Shown: one piece after another, positions 54,734 through 62,652 of the stretch
How the letters are laid out: every line of letters starts with the position of its first letter
Position numbering within the stretch: the first letter of the stretch is position 1
Program-made: the position numbers and the translations under genes
Notes under the pieces: model-generated
What the model saw: only the letters and a program-made list of their open reading frames with translations
Told to the model about the DNA's origin: nothing
The model's database searches: none
NCBI RefSeq assembly: GCF_900166965.1
Contig: NZ_FUZI01000001.1
Coordinates: 930,001-994,000, forward strand
Source of the DNA: Photobacterium piscicola
Lineage (GTDB): Bacteria > Pseudomonadota > Gammaproteobacteria > Enterobacterales > Vibrionaceae
Reading direction: 5' to 3'
Length of the DNA: 64,000 nt

Positions 54734-54924
54734 TCGTCTGCCCCCATGAATGCTTTACCGATACCATTAGCAATGGCAATACTTTGACCTTCAAGTTGAT
54801 GATGATAGAGCCATAATGCCTTGCCAATAGTCTCTGTATCATCTGGGCTATGCGGTAGCATCATGTCTTTAATTGCTAACATTTGTCCCAATGCATTGGT
54901 TTCTAATGCAGCGGCAGACGCCAT
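54730..54924 (-). CDS. Tail assembly chaperone, C-terminal extension (E'-like frame)
   Basis: 64 residues with its own ATG inside the upstream gene's stop (TAATG). It lies between the chaperone and the tape-measure genes and is in the -1 frame to the former. An A AAA AAA slippery run stands just before the stop, so most of it is probably made as a fusion with the upstream frame. Helical (LEGQSIAIANGIGKA). Confidence 0.75.
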   Translation of the reverse strand: MASAAALETNALGQMLAIKDMMLPHSPDDTETIGKALWLYHHQLEGQSIAIANGIGKAFMGADE

Positions 54925-55193
54925 TATTTTTTTACCGTGATCTCTAAGTCAGGAGCAAATTCATCATTGATGACCGCCACTAATGACAATGCTGCACCAG
55001 GTAATAAAATCAGCGTGTCTAAATCCACTTTCGATTCAGGTACCACAATACGTTTAAGGTAATTAATCGTAGGGGCAACCTTATCGTTCATCCCCAATTT
55101 ATTGATGTAGTCGTTATATGCCTTTAACGTTGGGGCAAAGGTGATTGACGTATTTTGAACATCCAATGTTACGTGTGTCATAAAATTATCCAT
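54924..55193 (-). CDS. Tail assembly chaperone (gpE-like)
   Basis: 89 residues, pattern of the putative phage tail assembly chaperone family (ITFAPTLKAYNDYINKLG, NYLKRIVVPESK, LLPGAALSLVAVI). In tailed phages this protein and a longer frameshifted form coat the tape measure during assembly. Its last codons GTA AAA AAA TAA contain the slip site. Confidence 0.82.
   Translation of the reverse strand: MDNFMTHVTLDVQNTSITFAPTLKAYNDYINKLGMNDKVAPTINYLKRIVVPESKVDLDTLILLPGAALSLVAVINDEFAPDLEITVKK
54925..54934 (-). promoter_or_regulatory. Programmed -1 frameshift site (A AAA AAA)
   Basis: Seven A's end the chaperone frame, right before TAA. A slip back by one base turns GTA AAA AAA TAA into GTA AAA AAA ATA ATG GCG and enters the downstream frame. 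Position between tail chaperone and tape measure matches the conserved frameshift of dsDNA phages. Confidence 0.7.
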
Positions 55194-55474
55194 TAAGGTG
55201 TTAAGGTCATCGCTTGGTCAGCGCGCCATGTTAAATAATCATCCACTTGGCGAGCACAATCGGCTAACGCCACTTTTAACCTAGGTACATCATCCGCCGC
55301 CGTTTCTGCTGGCGTCTTCCCAATCACTTGCGGTTTATGGCAACGGGAAATCAAGCCTAAAGGTGGTAAGAGAGTGATCACACTCACTTGTGTATTTTCA
55401 ATAGGACTGCTGCAGCCGCTTAATAACATCATCAGGCCAAGGACGTTGATAACACGCCTCTTTTTCCAGTGCAT
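55193..55474 (-). CDS. Rz1-like outer-membrane spanin lipoprotein
   Basis: About 93 residues from the internal ATG (MHWKKRRVIN), with lipobox LLSGC and a proline-containing mature part. Rz1 works with Rz to fuse inner and outer membrane at lysis. Its start lies within the Rz gene in another frame. The open frame extends up to 55531, but that part lacks a signal sequence. Confidence 0.78.
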   Translation of the reverse strand: MHWKKRRVINVLGLMMLLSGCSSPIENTQVSVITLLPPLGLISRCHKPQVIGKTPAETAADDVPRLKVALADCARQVDDYLTWRADQAMTLTP

Positions 55475-55754
55475 GACGCAGTGCTGTGGTCGTTTCACGA
55501 AGTGTGGCCTCTTGGTGTAATTGCTGTTCACGGCGCTGAGTTAACAGTATGTCCAATTGTGTATTTCGTTGGGTTAAGGCCTTTATCTGTGCCTGATTAA
55601 CTTGGTTAGCTAAATGGGCATTATTGGCCGTCGCTTTCGCTGTCACTAATTCCGTTTTCGTTTGAGATAAAGCCAAAGCAAACACCACAACTGAAACGGT
55701 GAGCCCAAACCCTATAAACGTTTTAATCCACTGCCACACAACGATCATATTCAT
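55398..55754 (-). CDS. Rz-like inner-membrane spanin
   Basis: 118 residues: one N-terminal membrane helix (about 8-27) and a long periplasmic coiled coil (AHLANQVNQAQIKALTQRN) ending near RPWPDDVIKRLQQS. It overlaps both the lysozyme gene and the Rz1 gene, the classic nested arrangement. Confidence 0.83.
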   Translation of the reverse strand: MNMIVVWQWIKTFIGFGLTVSVVVFALALSQTKTELVTAKATANNAHLANQVNQAQIKALTQRNTQLDILLTQRREQQLHQEATLRETTTALRHALEKEACYQRPWPDDVIKRLQQSY

Positions 55755-56295
55755 GTCCTCGACGGGTGATCAGTCCTCGTAATTTCTTGCCGCCGCCATA
55801 CACCCACCGAGGTAATTCACGGCATGCTGCAGCATAATCCCCTTGCTTCACTAATTTACCGATAGTCGTACTGGTACCATCACGATTACGTTGGAACCGC
55901 GTACAACCGGTATTAAAAATAAAACTCACAAAAGCATCATATTGCCCTTGGCTTGGTGTCGTCGGTGCAAGTTGATTGATGCACCGTTCAGCCGCTTGAA
56001 CATTCCGCACAAAGTCTTTCGCAACCTGTTGTTGTGTGATTGTCTCCCCTGTCACGTTTACCGTATTACCAATACCATTAGTAAGTAAGTCAGCAGGACA
56101 ACGATAAGGATCTTGACGGCACCCTTCAGCATTAGCTATCAGTAAAAGCCCTTCCTGACTCACCGATAAAACACCTAATGATTGCCCATCGATCACAACG
56201 TCCCCTACAGCATCATTACCTTGAGTGACAACGCCCCCCGTCACTAAAGCGACAATGACGGAGACAGCACACACGACCTTTTTGATATGCTTCAT
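55723..56295 (-). CDS. Phage lysozyme (GH24) with SAR-type N-terminus
   Basis: Endolysin that cuts the peptidoglycan glycan backbone. The N-terminal hydrophobic stretch (VVCAVSVIVALVTGGVVTQG, weakly hydrophobic with Gly and Thr) looks like a signal-arrest-release helix, which holds the enzyme inactive in the membrane until release. The active site reads EGCRQDPYRCPADLLTNGIGNT in two parts: the catalytic Glu with EGCRQDPY, then Cys, then the Thr of GIGNT, i.e. the Glu-Cys-Thr variant of the Glu-Asp/Cys-Thr triad. Length 190. Holin gene precedes. Confidence 0.88.
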   Translation of the reverse strand: MKHIKKVVCAVSVIVALVTGGVVTQGNDAVGDVVIDGQSLGVLSVSQEGLLLIANAEGCRQDPYRCPADLLTNGIGNTVNVTGETITQQQVAKDFVRNVQAAERCINQLAPTTPSQGQYDAFVSFIFNTGCTRFQRNRDGTSTTIGKLVKQGDYAAACRELPRWVYGGGKKLRGLITRRGHEYDRCVAVD

Positions 56296-56495
56296 TTCTT
56301 AAAAAAAATCCCTTTTTCTTTTGCAATTCGTTGCATCACGCGTTTGTGCCAAATATTGGCAATTAATGCCACGACACCCACTAAGATAGAGGTGAAAAAA
56401 TACCAATCTTCTAATTTCATTGAACTGGACATGACCCCTAACACCGACACCATATAAGCAACGTTATTAGTGACACGGTCAAAAAGTTCGTGCAT
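56292..56495 (-). CDS. Phage holin
   Basis: 67 residues from the ATG at 56495 (MHELFDRVTNN), behind an AAGGA site. One or two membrane helices (NVAYMVSVLGVMSS, DWYFFTSILVGVVALIANI) and a basic end (KRVMQRIAKEKG). This matches the HP1-type holins placed just before the lysozyme. The longer frame from 56594 has no family support. Confidence 0.8.
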   Translation of the reverse strand: MHELFDRVTNNVAYMVSVLGVMSSSMKLEDWYFFTSILVGVVALIANIWHKRVMQRIAKEKGIFFKK

Positions 56496-56500
56496 TGCGC

Positions 56501-56704
56501 TTATTCCTTTTCGCTCTGGCACGATGCGCAATATTGGCAACCCTGCACAGCATCCTGCCGCGCTTTGGGAATAGGGTCGCCACATTCTTGGCATTCCATT
56601 GCACTGGGTTTGTTTGTGTTCTTTTTAATCTGCAAATTAGCGAGCAGCCGTTCTCTTTCTTGCTGCTCAATCACAGCACCATAATCGGCAAAGTCCATGA
56701 TCAA
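56501..56704 (-). CDS. TraR/DksA-type C4 zinc-finger protein
   Basis: 67 residues with CQECGDPIP and CQYCASCQ, the four-cysteine zinc finger of TraR/DksA. Such phage proteins sit by the tail-tube gene in P2-like phages and may bind host RNA polymerase in its secondary channel; short forms lack the long coiled-coil of DksA. Its start overlaps the tube gene's stop. Confidence 0.82.
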   Translation of the reverse strand: MIMDFADYGAVIEQQERERLLANLQIKKNTNKPSAMECQECGDPIPKARQDAVQGCQYCASCQSEKE

Positions 56705-57159
56705 GCCACCATATTACGGGTATCGTCTTGGCTCAGATAAGGCACCCCATCAATATGAATAAAGTCAGAACTGGTTACTGCCCCTTTTAATTTATGGGTT
56801 AACACGTCACTGCCTTTTGATTCAAAATCCAATAAGTCTTCAACATTGAACTTCACCCCAAAGGCTTCAATATTCAATTCTTCTGCGCCGGTGTTAGCAT
56901 AGAAACTGACATCATCAACAGGTAGTTCACGAAAACTGCCCGCCTTACGCGCGGCATCGATCACTTGCTTAATGTATTTAGTTGAAATCTCTAGCTCTAC
57001 CGTGGCAGAGACATCACCCGCCACCCAACCATCAGGAATACCGCGTGTACTCACCGCTTGGCTATTATCGGTAATACTGACCGTGCCTTTTTCTACATGA
57101 ATAAATTCACCTAAAATCTCAGTATCAAAACTGCTCCCTGTTATGCGTTTTCCGCCCAT
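56701..57159 (-). CDS. Phage tail tube protein (DUF2597)
   Basis: 152 residues in the DUF2597 pattern (RITGSSFDTEILGEFIHVEKG, 21 residues split as RITGSSFDTEIL and GEFIHVEKG; and GIPDGWVAGDVSATVELE). Follows the sheath gene directly, as the P2 FII tube follows FI. Starts one base after the sheath stop. Confidence 0.85.
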   Translation of the reverse strand: MGGKRITGSSFDTEILGEFIHVEKGTVSITDNSQAVSTRGIPDGWVAGDVSATVELEISTKYIKQVIDAARKAGSFRELPVDDVSFYANTGAEELNIEAFGVKFNVEDLLDFESKGSDVLTHKLKGAVTSSDFIHIDGVPYLSQDDTRNMVA

Positions 57160-58284
57160 TTATGCATCCTCTGCTAACTGCAAATCCAACATTAAGTTGA
57201 TTTCAATTTGTTTAGGGCAATCAATGGGAGTAACCACGCCATAAATACGGACTTTCGTTTTTGTTACCCATTGAATGTTCATATCATCGTTAACCGGTGG
57301 TGCAATTTCCCCAACAAATAACACACCGGCTATCGTGGTCGATTTCGCCATTACACGCATATCACGTAAAAAATACCGCTTAGTGCTGGCAATACTGGCA
57401 GGGGTAGAATTCAACGAACGATCACCAATACGAGCAATGGCACGCACCCGTAATTTACGTGCGACTTTATCCATGATGCGACAGTATTCCACCACTTGAT
57501 AATCGCCACCTTCCACATCGAGCATGCGCCCATCAGCCCAATAAACCCCATCAAAATCAGGCCACCACATTGGGACACTAATCCGGTTTTTTTCAAGGTT
57601 TTGTAAACTGGCAATAGGTAACACTTCTGCAGCACTGTCTACGGGTAACGTCATATCACCCAGTAACGCCCCTGTTTTTACTCGGCAAGGGGTATCGGCA
57701 ATCGTCACGGCGCGGTTACACAATCGCCCTGCTAATTTACCTACCGTGCCATCGGTGAAAATTTGAGGGACAAGCATCACGCCATCAGCCGCTAAGGTGG
57801 ATTGTAATGACACCACCGCCGCTTCATATTGCGCCCACGTTTGCGTTTTCTGATCGATACCTTTGACTGACAACATCACTCGAACAAAACGTCCCCACTT
57901 TGAAATCAAGGTTGAGCGTAGTGCTTGTGCTTTTGTGATAGCCGCCTTTGCATCAATGCCAATCGGATCACACAGCACAATCATTTCAAATGAATCGGTC
58001 AGCTGCGCTTGCTGTGCAGCAACAGTCCAATCATCATCGGCCTGTATTTCCATAACGGCTGCAGTCCAGTTTTGACCTGCATTTAATAATGCCGCCTTCA
58101 CTTCTTGTTTTAATGGGGTGTCTGCTTTCCCCAAAACGGCATCAAGATCCGTTTGACTCGTGACTTGTTGCAACACATTAGGTTGTTGCGTACCGGTGCC
58201 AATAAATAAAAAGTGGCGTTCTACTTCCTTGAGCTCACCACCCATCATATTGAGCTGGTTAACTTGTACTGTCGGCCATGTCAT
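57160..58284 (-). CDS. Phage tail sheath protein (DUF2586)
   Basis: 374 residues, DUF2586 pattern (TWPTVQVNQLNMMGGELKE, HFLFIGTGTQQPNVL, YFLRDMRVMAKSTTIAGV). Contractile sheath of HP1/K139-type phages. Start codon overlaps the gpS stop by four bases. Confidence 0.88.
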   Translation of the reverse strand: MTWPTVQVNQLNMMGGELKEVERHFLFIGTGTQQPNVLQQVTSQTDLDAVLGKADTPLKQEVKAALLNAGQNWTAAVMEIQADDDWTVAAQQAQLTDSFEMIVLCDPIGIDAKAAITKAQALRSTLISKWGRFVRVMLSVKGIDQKTQTWAQYEAAVVSLQSTLAADGVMLVPQIFTDGTVGKLAGRLCNRAVTIADTPCRVKTGALLGDMTLPVDSAAEVLPIASLQNLEKNRISVPMWWPDFDGVYWADGRMLDVEGGDYQVVEYCRIMDKVARKLRVRAIARIGDRSLNSTPASIASTKRYFLRDMRVMAKSTTIAGVLFVGEIAPPVNDDMNIQWVTKTKVRIYGVVTPIDCPKQIEINLMLDLQLAEDA

Positions 58285-58925
58285 CGTTGACGATTCCTTT
58301 TCAACTCTTGTTTAATTATTAAGTTCACTTGCCGGTCATCAATCGCAACCAATTGCCGTACAGGTAAACGAATATCCCATTCCTGTTTGGTTGGTTTATC
58401 GGCCAATAAACGTATAATCAACCCGGCTTTACCTTGATTAAGATGACTAATAATCCACTTGAGACTGGGGCGGCGACCTTTCTTACTTTTTCCTTTAATG
58501 CGATAACCCAACGCGATTAATTTTTTAGCCTGTGCGCGTGTCGCTGGCGCTTTATAATCAGGTTTACCATGGATTTTTGCTGCTAGCTTTGCCGTAAAAT
58601 GCTGTTCAATACCATGTTGATGCTGAAAAGCGGCATTCGACGCTACATTGTTTTTCCATGTCATGATCACCTTGTCGGTATCAGGTATCGCAGTAAACTT
58701 GGAGGCTAATTTACGCATCATCCGTTTTTTCTTACCGCTTTTACGCCCGACCCATTTTCGTCCTTGGGGATCACGCTGCGCTCGCATCGATGCTTTATTG
58801 GTTTTCACCACTTCACGACCAATACGGCGTAATATTTTTCGTCGGGTCGCTGGCTGAAGGTTCAATAACTGTAATTGTTCCAATACATTGAGTAAGCTTT
58901 TACTCGGTATTGTCACACTCAGCAT
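58281..58925 (-). CDS. Phage virion morphogenesis / tail completion protein, gpS-like
   Basis: 214 residues, strongly basic, with the gpS pattern: LQPATRRKILRRIGREVVK, RAQRDPQGRKWVGRKSGKK, and HQHGIEQ. It is needed for tail completion in P2. It is adjacent to gpR and the sheath gene. Confidence 0.87.
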   Translation of the reverse strand: MLSVTIPSKSLLNVLEQLQLLNLQPATRRKILRRIGREVVKTNKASMRAQRDPQGRKWVGRKSGKKKRMMRKLASKFTAIPDTDKVIMTWKNNVASNAAFQHQHGIEQHFTAKLAAKIHGKPDYKAPATRAQAKKLIALGYRIKGKSKKGRRPSLKWIISHLNQGKAGLIIRLLADKPTKQEWDIRLPVRQLVAIDDRQVNLIIKQELKRNRQR

Positions 58926-59417
58926 TTAATGACTTCCTACTGCAATATCACCATGCTCAGCCGCCCATTCTTTATGGGGGGCTAACGTCCATTTTTGCCC
59001 CATATAATCAATCACTCCCTGTGGGTCGAGGACAATATCAACCGGCTCAATAAACTCAATTTCAATTGATACGGTACTCGTGCGATCTGTTTCTGCTTCA
59101 TTATCAAACGTTGGTGCGTCAAGCCCATGATCATCACGATAAAGGTCATGGTCATAAAGCCATGCCATCACATTGGCAAACAACACTTGAGGGTCAAACT
59201 CTGTAAACGGAAACCGCTCAAAATCAAACACCGCCGTGTATTTCATCCAATAGAGTGTCATTCCCCCTGAGCCATAACTTTTCGCCCCTGTTACTGGGGT
59301 GATTTCTGTCATCCACGCATCCATGTGGTCATGAAATTTTTTAGGCAGTACCTGATATAACCGTTGAGTCACACCTTGTAGGTAATAACCTTTCTTTGAT
59401 TGAGGCTCGACACTCAT
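58926..59417 (-). CDS. Phage tail completion protein, gpR-like
   Basis: 163 residues with the gpR pattern (RLYQVLPKKFHDHMDAWMTE, MKYTAVFDFERFPF, DPQVLFANVMAWLYDHD). Overlaps gpL by four bases and precedes gpS, as in P2. Confidence 0.86.
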   Translation of the reverse strand: MSVEPQSKKGYYLQGVTQRLYQVLPKKFHDHMDAWMTEITPVTGAKSYGSGGMTLYWMKYTAVFDFERFPFTEFDPQVLFANVMAWLYDHDLYRDDHGLDAPTFDNEAETDRTSTVSIEIEFIEPVDIVLDPQGVIDYMGQKWTLAPHKEWAAEHGDIAVGSH

Positions 59418-59872
59418 AGCAACATCGCCGAAGCGCGACGCTTACCAAAAATAGTGCGTATATGCACTTGGCTTTCAGCCAATAAACTCTCTCGAGTATC
59501 AGGCTCTCGTTCAGCGACCGAGTCCCCTGCTTTACGCATCTGTCCCGTTGCGTATTCAGGGAGTAAATCAGCTTTCGCTCTCGCAAAAACAGCCGTTTGG
59601 TATAAGTGGCAAAGGCGGTTAAATCCTTGCATTGTGGCGCCTCCTTGCACCGCCTCTGCGCTGTTATAGCCTTGTTCAATTTGTCGTTGTTGATACGGTG
59701 CTAATTCAATATTTACCTGTTCAACAGCGGCAAAAAGTAAGGCAGCAATTTTCTCTGGTGCCATATCAGCAGGCACACCACGACGGGCTTCAAAATCACC
59801 AACATGAATCGTTGGCCACCATTCTTGATGAATTTCCGTCTCTTGGTAATCAATACCTTTTCCAGAAAACAT
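59414..59872 (-). CDS. Phage head completion protein, gpL-like
   Basis: 152 residues in the P2 gpL pattern (WWPTIHVGDFEARRGVPADM, HLYQTAVFARAKADLLPEY). It closes the capsid after packaging. There is a 100-base gap before it, without a convincing gene. Confidence 0.86.
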   Translation of the reverse strand: MFSGKGIDYQETEIHQEWWPTIHVGDFEARRGVPADMAPEKIAALLFAAVEQVNIELAPYQQRQIEQGYNSAEAVQGGATMQGFNRLCHLYQTAVFARAKADLLPEYATGQMRKAGDSVAEREPDTRESLLAESQVHIRTIFGKRRASAMLL

Positions 59873-59972
59873 GGCTGCATTACCTCTTGAGTTGCGCCCT
59901 GCCTTGCTTTGTCACGCATTCAGCAATATCTGCTATTAATGAAAAACAAGCGGGCGCAATGGTTGGGAGTGG

Positions 59973-60671
59973 TTACATTTTCTCTAATGCCCGTAGGCGC
60001 ATCGCTATCTTATCTATTTGGGTTTTCGCCCCGCATTTAGGGTGAATGTCCATGGCTGTTTCTAATAATGTTTTTGCCTGGTGTAGTTGTTCTATGTCAC
60101 CAATACCGGTGGCAACCGCTTTGCCGCTTTCATCCCGCAATAACTGTAACCCTGCGAACTTGTAATACTTTGCGGTTAACGCTTCATTTAAGCGCCATAC
60201 GTCCATAACTTTTTCAAATACAGCCGAAAAATACGGTTCAACACTGTTGCCTTTTTCCGCTTCTCGTTCAGACCATATCAATACCTCATCGGCAATAAAG
60301 GCAGGCCAAGTCCGTTTGGCGATGGGCAACCCTTGCCCCTGCGTAATCGCTATTAATGCCCATTCAATGGCGGTATCAAATTGCTCAGTATCAAATAGCC
60401 ACACCACAACATATTGAAAAATTACATCTTGGTTCACTTGCTTTGAGGCAAGGTGTTGCTCTGCCATCGGTCTATATTTAGGCAGTAACACCGTTTTTTT
60501 AAACTCAATTTTGTCACTAATACGACCAAGCATTTTTAGCTGCGCTAAATCTTGCTCAAGGGCAATGTCATGTAATTGCTGCTTGTCAGCGAAAGAATAA
60601 TGTCCGTTATCAACCGTTATATGCTGAGCATCAATCTGTTGGTGATATTGCTGAATCGGTGATAACCCCAT
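59973..60671 (-). CDS. Phage terminase endonuclease subunit, gpM-like
   Basis: 232 residues, P2 gpM pattern (GLSPIQQYHQQIDAQH, DVIFQYVVVWLFDTEQFDTA, RTWPAFIADEVLIWSEREAEKG). The small terminase subunit cuts at cos together with the large subunit P (62653). Followed by gpL. Confidence 0.88.
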   Translation of the reverse strand: MGLSPIQQYHQQIDAQHITVDNGHYSFADKQQLHDIALEQDLAQLKMLGRISDKIEFKKTVLLPKYRPMAEQHLASKQVNQDVIFQYVVVWLFDTEQFDTAIEWALIAITQGQGLPIAKRTWPAFIADEVLIWSEREAEKGNSVEPYFSAVFEKVMDVWRLNEALTAKYYKFAGLQLLRDESGKAVATGIGDIEQLHQAKTLLETAMDIHPKCGAKTQIDKIAMRLRALEKM

Positions 60672-60674
60672 CTG

Positions 60675-61688
60675 TTAACCTTCTGCTGGTTTAGGACCAA
60701 TCGTTACATGCGCTTCATCAAACGAGGCATACGCTTTAGGCTCAGCAACGGCATACCCTTCCATGCGCCAATACGTACTTTCAAACGCTTCACGATCTTC
60801 AACATCTTGAGCTTTACGTTTACGGGTTCCTTTTTGAGTATTAATAATCAAATTTTTAGGAATAGTGACCGTCATTCGTTTACTCGGGAAAAATGGCGGT
60901 GTTAATGCACGTCGACCGGCAATCGTGTTTGCCAATTGTTGCGCGGCATTTTTCTCTGTTGGGGTGGTTGCTGCGTTCAATAGACGCTGTTGCTCTGCGG
61001 CCACTAAATCAGAACCGACATACACCACTAAACGCGGGTCATTTTGGAAACTCGGATCAATACACGAGTGAATCAAGTCAGACGCCATCGCATCGAGTGA
61101 TTTATACGTGCCATTGGTGGGGTCTAAATAAACATCGACTTCAATGACTTGCTTAGGGTGTTTCTCTTTCACAAGCTGTTGCCAGCCTTTATTGACATCT
61201 TCACCCAGAGGATGGGCTTTAGGGTCTGTATCTTCAGACACACTGACACCATTAAAGCCAATACGGATCATATCAAGCGCAAAAGATTGATTAGAGGTTT
61301 CATTAATCAAACGCATGAACTCACCCGCACTGCCCGCATTCGCCCACACACATAACAATGACCACGGTAACGCTGCACACGAATCTGTTTTAATCAGCTC
61401 GTACTCATTACCATCAACGCCAACGGTACTTTTAAAACGCCCTGACGATTTACGACCGGTACGTAATGTATTAATACCCACATCGACCACTTGACCTTTA
61501 ATCTGATCAACATCTTGTGTCGTAATGGCTTTAAGAAAATCCACAGATTCCAATAACGCTTTACGTAGCTGGGTTTCTTTAGGACCGGTTATCGCAAACT
61601 GTTTAGAGGGATCACTGATGCCATATTGCTTTGCCAGTTCTGTGGCAAATTCTTCAACATATTTTGTCGCTAATACATTCAAACCCAT
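60675..61688 (-). CDS. Phage major capsid protein, gpN-like
   Basis: 337 residues with the P2 capsid pattern (YGISDPSKQFAITGPKETQL, DVGINTLRTGRKSSGRF, LPWSLLCVWANAG). Forms the head shell on the gpO scaffold. Directly follows gene O, without a gap. Confidence 0.92.
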   Translation of the reverse strand: MGLNVLATKYVEEFATELAKQYGISDPSKQFAITGPKETQLRKALLESVDFLKAITTQDVDQIKGQVVDVGINTLRTGRKSSGRFKSTVGVDGNEYELIKTDSCAALPWSLLCVWANAGSAGEFMRLINETSNQSFALDMIRIGFNGVSVSEDTDPKAHPLGEDVNKGWQQLVKEKHPKQVIEVDVYLDPTNGTYKSLDAMASDLIHSCIDPSFQNDPRLVVYVGSDLVAAEQQRLLNAATTPTEKNAAQQLANTIAGRRALTPPFFPSKRMTVTIPKNLIINTQKGTRKRKAQDVEDREAFESTYWRMEGYAVAEPKAYASFDEAHVTIGPKPAEG

Positions 61689-62477
61689 TTAATTAAGCTC
61701 CACTTGTTCTGTACCATGATCGCCGTGGGGCTCTTGACCTTGAGGTTCTTGGCGTTTAAATGCTTCAAACTCTGTTTTCAGACCTTGCAACGTTTCATCT
61801 AATTGGTTGTATTGCGCCAATGTCACCATTGCAGGTGCTTCTTCACCCTGTTTATCTTCTGGTGCTAACGGAGCTAATGCACTGAACATCGGTTGTAATT
61901 GTTCAGCTAATGCTGTGGCTGTTTCTGCCGCAAATGCTGCCCGCTCTTCTGGGGTCATGTCTGCTTCCTTGCTTTCTGGTTTATCAGAAGAAAACAAACG
62001 ATGAAATAAACCCGCTTTTTCTTCTGTTATCTTGTCAATCTCAAGCCGTAAGGGTGTAGAAAAAATCACACCCTGTTGCTGTTGGTTAAAACTCAGCTTA
62101 TCCGTGCCGGTTGATGCTGGGCTATCTGTTACCGCTAAACCAATCAAATAGGCTTTTCCTGTTTTTTGAAAATCAGGATGCACCTCAATACTGGTATAAA
62201 GCATCTGCCCTTGTTCATTGGCGAAAACTAATCGACTATTCGGTGATAAACGTGCAAATAACGTAGTTTCGCCTTCAACCTCTTCTGCTTTAACCTCCAG
62301 TACTTCACCATAATTACCCCCCCATCGAGTATGCTCAGGCCAAATCAAGGCGGCATATTTTTTGGAGTTGTACGTTTCAGCCATGTCAGTGATCCAACTT
62401 GCTTCTATGGTGCGGCCATCGACGGTTTCACCTGCAGTAGCAATTCGCACCCAGTCCGTTGTTATCTTCCCTGCCAT
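61689..62477 (-). CDS. Phage capsid scaffolding protein / protease, gpO-like
   Basis: 262 residues. The N-terminal protease domain has TDWVRIATAGETVDGRTIEA, IWPEHTRWGGNYGEV (with catalytic His) and LAVTDSPASTGTD (with Ser). The C-terminal third is helical and Glu/Gln-rich, the scaffold part. First gene of the leftward late operon. Confidence 0.92.
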   Translation of the reverse strand: MAGKITTDWVRIATAGETVDGRTIEASWITDMAETYNSKKYAALIWPEHTRWGGNYGEVLEVKAEEVEGETTLFARLSPNSRLVFANEQGQMLYTSIEVHPDFQKTGKAYLIGLAVTDSPASTGTDKLSFNQQQQGVIFSTPLRLEIDKITEEKAGLFHRLFSSDKPESKEADMTPEERAAFAAETATALAEQLQPMFSALAPLAPEDKQGEEAPAMVTLAQYNQLDETLQGLKTEFEAFKRQEPQGQEPHGDHGTEQVELN

Positions 62478-62652
62478 TACATACTGTGCCTTACTTAATT
62501 AATGATGTTTCTTTTCCCTGCAACACAAATATACGCAACCAAAAACATTAGATCACTCAATTGCGTTCAAGTGCATTCGGATATGCAACAAAATAGAAAA
62601 ACACCGAACACAAACCCGTCAAAAGCGTTACCGTTACAGGTAATATTGCGTC
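62478..62652. promoter_or_regulatory. Divergent phage late promoter region between O and P
   Basis: 175 bases between leftward O and rightward P. It holds an inverted repeat TTACC-N6-GGTAA around 62628-62643, close to the P start, and A-rich tracts. Late promoters of P2-type phages lie here; no Ogr-type TGT-N12-ACA site was clearly identified. Confidence 0.5.

Noticed and set aside
56292..56594. 100-residue holin from the upstream start
   Set aside because: The extra 33 residues overlap the TraR-like gene and are not holin-like; the ATG at 56495 has the ribosome site.
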